A DNA stretch of 64,000 nucleotides, taken from the NCBI GenBank assembly GCA_965243545.1, contig OZ251573.1:310001-374000 (forward strand), given 5' to 3'. A model generated the notes under the pieces. That model was not told the DNA's origin. It ran no database searches and was given only the letters and a program-made list of their open reading frames with translations. Of the stretch, positions 58,629 to 64,000 are shown piece after piece (within the stretch, counting starts at the first letter, position 1; every line of letters begins with the position of its first letter). Origin of the DNA: CATQHW01 sp965243545. Lineage in GTDB: Bacteria; Spirochaetota; Spirochaetia; SZUA-6; Bin103. The translations under genes were made by a program, and so were the position numbers.

Positions 58629-59705
58629 TCAGCGCGGGGTGAGCACCTCGGCCTGCGCCTGCGCGCGCAGGCACAGTTCGGCGGCCAGGAAGGCGTGCTC
58701 CTGGGTCATGGCGTTCTCCGTCCGCTCCAGGCAGTCCAGGATCAGATCGCCGAAGAACGGAAAGCCGGAGACGCCGATCTCGACGGAGCGTTCGCCGCGT
58801 CCGTCCACGACGTTGAGGACCGGGCCGTCCGCGCGCGCCACGTCCACGTAGGAGCGCACCTCCAGGTACCCGTCGGTCCCGAGCACGAAGGTCCTGCCGT
58901 CTCCCCACGAGCGCAGGCCGTCGGGTGTGAACCAGTCGACGCGGAAGTAGCAGGTGGCGCCGTCCACGGCCAGGGTCGCCTGGCCGAAGTCTTCGAGTTC
59001 CGGGTGGCCGGGATGGCCGTAGTTGGCCACCGCGCTCGACAGCACGCGCGCCCCGGCCGCGCCGGCGAAGTGCAGGAACTTGTCCGCCTGGTGCGAGCCG
59101 AGGTCGCAGATGATCCCGCCGTAGTCTTCGCGGCGAAAGAACCAGCCGGGCCGGTTGTGCGCTTCCAGCCGGTGCGGGCCGAAGCCGGCGACCTGAATCA
59201 CGCGGCCGATCGCCCCGTCGCGGATGAGCTGGCCGGCGCGGATGATCGCCTCGTTATGGAGCCGCTCTCCGTAGTAGACCATGAACTTGCGACCGGTCTC
59301 GGCGGCGGTCGCGCGCGCCGATTCCAGCTGCGCCAGGGTGGTGAACGGGCACTTGTCGGTGAAGTAATCCTTGCCGGCCCGCATCACCCGCTCGCCCACG
59401 GCGCCGCGGTCGGACGGCACCGCGGCGGCGGCGACCAGCTTGATCTCCGGGTCGTCGAGCACCTCCGCTTCGCTGGCGGCGACGCGGGCGTCCGGGAAGT
59501 CCTCCCGGAGCAGCGCCAGCTTGTCCGGATCGCGGTCGTAGACGGCCCGCACCACGGCGCCGGCGCCGGCCAGCGCCGCGCACATGGAGCGCAGGTGGTT
59601 GTGCGCCATGTGCATGGCGGCGATCGGAAACTCGCCGGGCGCGACCACGCGCCGGTATTCGCCGCTCGGGCGGTGGTCCATGCCGCTCGCTTTCGTTCCT
59701 GCCAT
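58629..59705 (-). CDS. Gfo/Idh/MocA-family oxidoreductase
   Basis: A 358-residue NAD(P)-dependent dehydrogenase. The N-terminal Rossmann domain (about residues 18-140) has RAVYDRDPDKLALLREDFPDARV, and the catalytic-type lysine lies in YFTDKCPFTTL (normally EKP). The C-terminal alpha/beta domain contains GWFFRREDYGGIICDLGSHQADKFLHF with the conserved Asp and His. The usual GxGxxG start is atypical (PIAAMHMAHNHL), so cofactor binding may differ. The ATG at 59705 has AAGGAG 10 nt upstream. It is divergent from the enolase-superfamily gene; an 82-nt shared spacer lies between them. Confidence 0.83.
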   Translation of the reverse strand: MAGTKASGMDHRPSGEYRRVVAPGEFPIAAMHMAHNHLRSMCAALAGAGAVVRAVYDRDPDKLALLREDFPDARVAASEAEVLDDPEIKLVAAAAVPSDRGAVGERVMRAGKDYFTDKCPFTTLAQLESARATAAETGRKFMVYYGERLHNEAIIRAGQLIRDGAIGRVIQVAGFGPHRLEAHNRPGWFFRREDYGGIICDLGSHQADKFLHFAGAAGARVLSSAVANYGHPGHPELEDFGQATLAVDGATCYFRVDWFTPDGLRSWGDGRTFVLGTDGYLEVRSYVDVARADGPVLNVVDGRGERSVEIGVSGFPFFGDLILDCLERTENAMTQEHAFLAAELCLRAQAQAEVLTPR

Positions 59706-59787
59706 TCGTTCCGTCTCCTTTTCCGTGGGGCCATGATACCGATGCGAGCGGCCGGCTGCCACGGCCGCCGGAGAGGAGGATGACGCG

Positions 59788-60900
59788 ATGAGGATAACGG
59801 CCGTCGAGCCGGTCGTGCTGGAAGTACCCCACCCGCGGGCGTACCGCAAGGCGTGGTCGCCGCGCGTGGAGCGGTCGCGCAGGCTGACGCTGGTGAGGGT
59901 TCGTACCGCTGAGGGGGCGGTCGGTTACGGGGCGATGGGCGGCGACTCCCGCGGCGCGGTGGCCGCGGTGCGGCCGGCCCTGCTCGGCGCCGACAGCGCG
60001 CGGCTGCACGCGTTCGCGCCGGCGGTGGAGGCGGCCGGCGCGTGGGCGGTCGACACCGCACTGTGCGACCTGCTCGGCAAAGAGGCGGGGCTGCCGCTGG
60101 CGCGTCTGTGGGGTGTGTGTCAGGAACGCATCCGGGCGTACGTCTCGCCGGTGGTCGGCAAGCCGGATGCCGAGCTGGCCGACGACGCGGCGCGCTACCG
60201 CGAGGCCGGCTTCACGGCGATCAAGCTGCGCGCCGCGCGGCCGACCATGCGTGAGGACCTGGCGATGGTGCGGGCAGTGCGCGACCGGGTCGGCGATTCG
60301 ATGGAGATACTGGTCGACGCCAACTTGGCCGGCGGGGTGGCGCCCGGATCGGCGCGGCCGGCGTGGGACTACCGGCGGGCGCGGGAGACGGCGCGCGAGC
60401 TGCATGCGCTCGGCGTGGGCTGGCTGGAGGAGCCGCTGCCGCGCGGCGACGTGGCGGCGATCGCCCGCCTTACGGAACAGGCGGAGCTGGCGATAGCCGG
60501 CGGCGAAGGGGACCGCGGTACGGCGGCGTTCGCGCGGTTGCTCCATGCCGGCGCGTACGACGTGCTCCAGCCGGACTGCGCGGCCAGCGCGCCGCTGTCG
60601 CAGATGCGCAAGATCGCCGCCGCCGCGGAGCTTGCCGGCCGCCGCTTCGTGCCGCATCACGGCTCCTGCGGGATCGGCTTGGCGGCGCATCTGCAGCTCT
60701 GCGCTACGTTGCCCAACAGCCCGTACGTGGAGTACATGCTCGACCCGCCGTACCGCACGGTGGAGAGCTACCAGCAGCTCTACGGCATCGTCGCCGAGCC
60801 GATCAGCATCGACGCCGACGGCATGGTCCCGGTGCCGGCGGGCCCCGGCCTCGGCATACGGATCGACGAATCCCGGATCGAGCGCTACCGGGTCGCCTGA
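59788..60900 (+). CDS. enolase-superfamily (mandelate racemase/muconate lactonizing) protein
   Basis: A 370-residue enolase-superfamily member. After the capping domain, the barrel carries TAIKLRAARP (the K-x-R form of the catalytic lysine pair), VDANLAG (Asp ligand), WLEEPLP (Glu ligand), GGEGD (Glu ligand) and VPHHGSCGIG (catalytic His). These ligands fit sugar-acid dehydratases or dipeptide/acid racemases; the exact substrate is open. The ATG at 59788 follows GAGGAGGATGACGCG. A diverged copy of its last 70 nt appears after the next gene. Confidence 0.85.
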   Translation: MRITAVEPVVLEVPHPRAYRKAWSPRVERSRRLTLVRVRTAEGAVGYGAMGGDSRGAVAAVRPALLGADSARLHAFAPAVEAAGAWAVDTALCDLLGKEAGLPLARLWGVCQERIRAYVSPVVGKPDAELADDAARYREAGFTAIKLRAARPTMREDLAMVRAVRDRVGDSMEILVDANLAGGVAPGSARPAWDYRRARETARELHALGVGWLEEPLPRGDVAAIARLTEQAELAIAGGEGDRGTAAFARLLHAGAYDVLQPDCAASAPLSQMRKIAAAAELAGRRFVPHHGSCGIGLAAHLQLCATLPNSPYVEYMLDPPYRTVESYQQLYGIVAEPISIDADGMVPVPAGPGLGIRIDESRIERYRVA

Positions 60901-60924
60901 CGCTTCCCTGGTATGCTTGGGGTC

Positions 60925-61257
60925 ATGGCGATTACGCAACTGGTCGGCGAAGCTCGGCGGCGGGCGGGGCTGACTCAGCGCGAACTGGCCCGGCGCGCGG
61001 GCGTGGCGCCGTCAACGGTGGGCCGGATCGAAGCCGGCCTGCGGGCGCCCTCCGCCGACTTGGTGGAACGCCTCGTGCGCGCCGCCGGTTTCGAGATCCG
61101 CGTGTGGCTCGGCGAACCGGACCCGGCAACCGACGCGATGTTCGAGCGGACGCTGCAGCGCACGCCGGCTGAGCGGCTCGCGGACGCCACCCGAGCTGCC
61201 CGCTTCGCGTTGCAGGGCCGCCGCGCGCTCGACGCGGCGCAACGAGACCGTGCCTGA
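60925..61257 (+). CDS. Xre-family helix-turn-helix regulator (probable orphan antitoxin)
   Basis: A 110-residue protein with an N-terminal HTH_3 domain (LVGEARRRAGLTQRELARRAGVAPSTVGRIEAGLRAPS) and a helical C-terminal part (TPAERLADATRAARFAL). This two-part layout is common in antitoxins placed before a nucleotidyltransferase-type toxin, but no such gene follows. The ATG at 60925 is preferred to 60913, because the extended -10 TGGTATGCT (60909-60917) overlaps the earlier ATG; the message would then be nearly leaderless. It is flanked by diverged copies of the enolase-superfamily 3' end. Confidence 0.7.
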   Translation: MAITQLVGEARRRAGLTQRELARRAGVAPSTVGRIEAGLRAPSADLVERLVRAAGFEIRVWLGEPDPATDAMFERTLQRTPAERLADATRAARFALQGRRALDAAQRDRA

Positions 61258-61274
61258 CCGCCAGACCGCACCGT

Positions 61275-61346
61275 CCCGGCGTCGGCGCGCCCCCGCCTCG
61301 GCATCGAGATCGACGAGACCAGGATCACTGCAACCGGTCGCCTGGA
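61275..61346 (+). pseudogene. remnant of the enolase-superfamily gene's 3' end
   Basis: Translation gives RPRLGIEIDETRITATGRLE, which aligns with GPGLGIRIDESRIERYRVA at the C-terminus of the protein ending at 60900. The nucleotide match (GCCTCGGCAT, then GGATCGACGA-like) covers 61275-61346 against 60831-60900. No other part of the gene is present. The rest of the gap 61347-61430 shows only a possible extended -10 (TGCTACTCT ending at 61385). Confidence 0.55.
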
Positions 61347-61430
61347 AGCGCGTGCCTTCCGCGACCGGATCGCCTGTGCTACTCTCGGTTCGACTCACGA
61401 TACCCCGAGGGCCCCCCGACCGAGGCATAC

Positions 61431-63239
61431 ATGCAAACCAACATCCAAATTCCGCAGAGGCTGTTCGTTCAACCAGTTCGCTACGAGATACCCCCTTTCC
61501 AACGCCGTTATGTATGGAAGCAAGAGGAGCAATGGGAGCCTCTGTGGGACGATGTGGAGAAGCTAGCACAGTCGACCGTGGACGGCGATCATCCGGATGC
61601 TCATTTCATGGGCGCCATCGTGCTTCAGCAGCGGCAGTTCGCATCAGGGACAATCGAGCGCCGCATCGTAGTCGATGGCCAGCAGCGGCTGACCACCATC
61701 CAACTTCTGATCGATGCGATTCAGGAGTTGATGGAGGACCGAAGGCACTGGGCACCTGCTAAGAGGCTTGCTTCGCTCGTGGCCAATGGAGAGGAATTTC
61801 GCGACGGATATGCGGATTACGCCTTCAAGGTATGGCCCACTATCGTGGACAGAGTCGCCTTCCGGCACGCCATGAGCAACGATCTGTCGCCGGCGGGTCA
61901 CGCCGCTTCGCGTATCGTGCAGGCTCACGATTACTTCAAAGGCCAAGCCGCTCAATGGCTCGACCGATTTCAGGATGAACCCAGAGAGCGCGACAGAGCT
62001 GCCGATGCTTTGGACGAGGCAGTGAGGACAAAGCTGGAGATCGTCATTATCGATTTAGGTGATTCGGATGATCCGCATATCATCTTCGAGACGCTGAATG
62101 CGCGCGGCACTCCCCTCCTTCAGTCGGATATGGTCAAGAACAAGATTCTGCATGACGCTGGGATCGGAGTGAGGGACGACGACAGCGAGGCGTCCGCGGC
62201 GGAGAAGCAACTATGGCCCTTCGACCAGGAGGATTGGTGGGCTCGTGACGTCGGCCGAGGCCTGCAACGGCGACCGCGGGTCGATGTGTATCTGAATCAC
62301 TGGCTGACGCTCCGTAACAGGCGGGAAATGAAGCCCAACGATGAATTCAGGGCATTCGAAAAATACGCAGCCACGCAAAAAAATGCGGGTGCCACGATCC
62401 AAAGTGTCGCCCAGGATTTTACCGGCATCGGAAGCATCTATCGCGATGTCGAGGAAGTTCGGCTACCGGACATCGCTTGGTTTCTGGAAAGACGCAAGGT
62501 GATGAACGTGGGCGTCGTCACCCCGCTACTGCTCTGGCTTCTGTCCGCCAAGCTGTCCCCTACGAGGCTCGCGAGCTGCCTCAAGGCCTTGGACAGCTTT
62601 TTGGTTCGGCGAGCCCTGTGCGGATACAGCGCCCGGAGTCATGGCGAGTTTTTCGTCGATCTGCTTCGAAGACTGGCTGGCGACGCGAAAGACAACGCCG
62701 ACAGCATCATCATTTCCCGCTTGGACGATCAAACCGCGCAAGCAGCGCTGTGGCCTGGCGACCAGGAGTTGCGGGAGAGATTCCTAACCGCGCCGCTCTA
62801 CCACTATCTGCCACGCGGCCGACTCCGGATGGTCCTCGCGGCGATAGAAGAGAACTTGCGTTCAAACAAGGCGGAGACACAGGAGGTGCCCGGTAACTTG
62901 CATATCGAACACATCATGCCGCAGGCATGGCACCTGAACTGGGATAACTCTGGCCAGATTTCCAATGCTGGGGATGCTGTCGACAATCGCAACCGATTGA
63001 TCCACACGATCGGCAACCTGACACTTGTGAACGGCCGCCTGAATGCGGCGCTGTCCAACGGACCTTGGGACCGAAAGAGGGCGACGCTGCAAGATCACAG
63101 CGTTCTCTATCTGAACAAACGGCTGGTGAATGACGGGTCGGAGGTATGGGACGAGACCGCAATCGAGAGAAGATCGGAGTGGCTGTACCAGCGGGCTGTG
63201 GAGGTCTGGCCGCATGCGACGGACATGGCGGGGGATTGA
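61431..63239 (+). CDS. DUF262/DUF1524 protein, GmrSD-like type IV restriction enzyme
   Basis: A 602-residue protein. The N-terminal DUF262 domain (about residues 5-230) has the family's IPPFQRRYVWKQEEQ and the ParB-like VVDGQQRLTTIQLL, with FETLNARGTPL further on. The C-terminal DUF1524 domain has the HNH-type motif HIEHIMPQAW and IGNLTLVNGRLNAALSN. GmrSD enzymes cut phage DNA carrying glucosylated or other modified cytosines with NTP help. Both domains appear intact and single-chain. The gene is AT-richer than the chromosome, as is the restriction gene beyond it. A strong hairpin closes it. Confidence 0.85.
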   Translation: MQTNIQIPQRLFVQPVRYEIPPFQRRYVWKQEEQWEPLWDDVEKLAQSTVDGDHPDAHFMGAIVLQQRQFASGTIERRIVVDGQQRLTTIQLLIDAIQELMEDRRHWAPAKRLASLVANGEEFRDGYADYAFKVWPTIVDRVAFRHAMSNDLSPAGHAASRIVQAHDYFKGQAAQWLDRFQDEPRERDRAADALDEAVRTKLEIVIIDLGDSDDPHIIFETLNARGTPLLQSDMVKNKILHDAGIGVRDDDSEASAAEKQLWPFDQEDWWARDVGRGLQRRPRVDVYLNHWLTLRNRREMKPNDEFRAFEKYAATQKNAGATIQSVAQDFTGIGSIYRDVEEVRLPDIAWFLERRKVMNVGVVTPLLLWLLSAKLSPTRLASCLKALDSFLVRRALCGYSARSHGEFFVDLLRRLAGDAKDNADSIIISRLDDQTAQAALWPGDQELRERFLTAPLYHYLPRGRLRMVLAAIEENLRSNKAETQEVPGNLHIEHIMPQAWHLNWDNSGQISNAGDAVDNRNRLIHTIGNLTLVNGRLNAALSNGPWDRKRATLQDHSVLYLNKRLVNDGSEVWDETAIERRSEWLYQRAVEVWPHATDMAGD

Positions 63240-63243
63240 TTCG

Positions 63244-63268
63244 CGACGGGCGTTTCCGGCGCCCGTCG
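63244..63268 (+). terminator. hairpin after the GmrSD-like gene
   Basis: CGACGGGCG (63244-63252), a 7-nt loop, and CGCCCGTCG (63260-63268) form a perfect 9-bp stem 5 nt after the stop codon. Only a short TT follows, so it is not a classical intrinsic terminator. It separates two converging genes. Confidence 0.45.
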
Positions 63269-63338
63269 TTCGACATAGCGGTAGGGCCGCGCCCATTACT
63301 CGCCGTCGTTCAACGGTTCGCCGTGGCCGGGTTCTGAT

Positions 63339-63929
63339 TCAGTCCTCAATCTCGCTGATCTCCGCGACAATCGTTCCGTTCGGCTTTTTCTCGTAGTAGA
63401 TTATTCGCGCGTCGATCGTCTCGCTTATCGTGTCCATATTCCTATACGTAGTCGGTTTGACTGAAATCGGCCGGCCTTCGAGGTAACCATCGATACCGCG
63501 CGATTCGTCTTCCGGCGACGAAAGCCGCAGGGTCTTTCCCAAGACGTTAGCGGCTTCTTGAAGGATCGCTCGTTCCACGCGCAGGCCAACGTACGTCTGT
63601 TCCAACACGAGCTGGGTGACCCACTGACGAACCGTGTTGCGGTCGATGTCGTGCATGGCGTCGCGCATACGTTCCAGCATCGACACAACTCGATCAGTAG
63701 CTTCATCCAATGCCCTCGGAAAACGAGCGCGATACCAGTCGCACCAACCCTGGTAGTCCCGGGCAGGACATTCTCGAATTAATTCGGAAACTTGGCCGAC
63801 CTGATTCGGTCGCGTTGCTTGAGCGAAGCGGTTGGCAAGATTGATCAACGGGCTAACGTACTTCTCGTAGTCTCGCCGAGTTCCTATAATCCGTTCGCGT
63901 AGATCACGCGCCGTGAGCTTGATCGTCAT
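63339..63929 (-). CDS. MjaI-family type II restriction endonuclease
   Basis: A 196-residue protein that resembles R.MjaI: DLRERIIGTRRDYEKYVSPL, then LINLANRFAQATRPNQVGQ, RQWVTQLVLEQTYVGLRVERAIL, and the C-terminal SSPEDESRGIDGYLEGRPISVKP with IIYYEKK. The D-x(n)-S-x-K pattern in GIDGYLEGRPISVKP is a plausible PD-(D/E)XK active site. MjaI recognises CTAG; whether this relative does is unknown. The ATG at 63929 overlaps the stop of the gene upstream (ATGA), which is expected to be the cognate methylase. Codons are AT-rich relative to the chromosome. Confidence 0.75.
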   Translation of the reverse strand: MTIKLTARDLRERIIGTRRDYEKYVSPLINLANRFAQATRPNQVGQVSELIRECPARDYQGWCDWYRARFPRALDEATDRVVSMLERMRDAMHDIDRNTVRQWVTQLVLEQTYVGLRVERAILQEAANVLGKTLRLSSPEDESRGIDGYLEGRPISVKPTTYRNMDTISETIDARIIYYEKKPNGTIVAEISEIED

Positions 63930-64000
63930 TCACCTTCTCCGATCGGTAGTATTACCTGTGTCGAGCGTTGTGGCATCGGCGCCGGTTCAAGCTCGACGAC
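63926..64000 (-). CDS. C-terminal end of an upstream gene, probably the cognate DNA methylase (partial)
   Basis: On the minus strand the frame from 64000 reads 24 codons, VVELEPAPMPQRSTQVILPI and then GEGE, to a TGA at 63926-63928. It overlaps the restriction gene start by 4 nt. The gene continues beyond the window. Identification as a methylase is from position only; the visible tail has no catalytic motif. Confidence 0.5.
   Translation of the reverse strand, partial: VVELEPAPMPQRSTQVILPIGEGE

Overview
The window reads as a chromosomal stretch of a high-GC spirochaete. The 16S gene carries the helix-1 region typical of Spirochaetota (GTCTTAAGCATGCAAGTCG near its 5' end). The citramalate synthase at 43887-45434 resembles the Leptospira CimA type along its whole length. 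Cell-shape genes (LytM peptidase, bactofilin), system II cytochrome c maturation and Tat genes fit a free-living or host-associated spirochaete rather than a reduced pathogen. Assignment below phylum is inference.

Layout. 0-2.4 kb: LytM peptidase, bactofilin and PSP1/RicT, translationally coupled. 2.4-9.5 kb, minus strand: S-adenosylhomocysteinase, adenylate kinase, then a coupled run of 6-phosphogluconate dehydrogenase, a mannonate-oxidoreductase-like SDR, a LarA-type epimerase/racemase, a HAD protein and an acyltransferase. 9.7-15.6 kb: a coiled-coil protein whose stop codon lies in the probable rRNA promoter, then 16S, tRNA-Ala(TGC), 23S and 5S. 15.7-30.5 kb: a defence island. It holds an SNF2/DUF3883 helicase, two tandem Uma2 nucleases, a DUF1156-type adenine methylase split by a 31-G tract, and a DUF499 ATPase. 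An AT-richer trio follows (D12 methylase, ParB-like protein, PD-(D/E)XK-like protein), and then an AbiEii-type toxin reduced to its first codons. 30.5-39.7 kb: a CNNM/CBS membrane protein, undecaprenyl-diphosphate synthase, a bacilliredoxin, a lipoprotein, resB-ccsA and tatC-tatB-tatA. 39.7-43.5 kb, minus strand: panB-panC-coaX-coaBC. 43.9-51.3 kb: cimA (behind a likely attenuator), argH, hflX, and a two-component pair enclosing a PDZ protein. 51.3-52.7 kb: an OLD-like ATPase with a 5'-truncated partner. 52.7-60.9 kb: SMUG1-type glycosylase, MtaB, and a catabolic-looking set (penicillin acylase family, 2-hydroxyacid dehydrogenase, Gfo/Idh/MocA, enolase superfamily). 60.9-64 kb: an orphan Xre regulator, a GmrSD-like DUF262/DUF1524 protein and an MjaI-type restriction gene whose methylase runs off the window.

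Most interesting points. The mononucleotide tract makes the DUF1156 methylase an apparent phase-variable gene: it is out of frame at 31 G and in frame at 29 or 32. This recalls the G-tract in the Pgl methylase of Streptomyces. The D12/ParB/PD-(D/E)XK trio looks like a compact modification-restriction module that I cannot match to a named system. The LarA homologue sits between a mannonate oxidoreductase and 6-phosphogluconate dehydrogenase, which suggests a mannonate/gluconate C2-epimerase. Several defence loci are broken, so the island seems to turn over.
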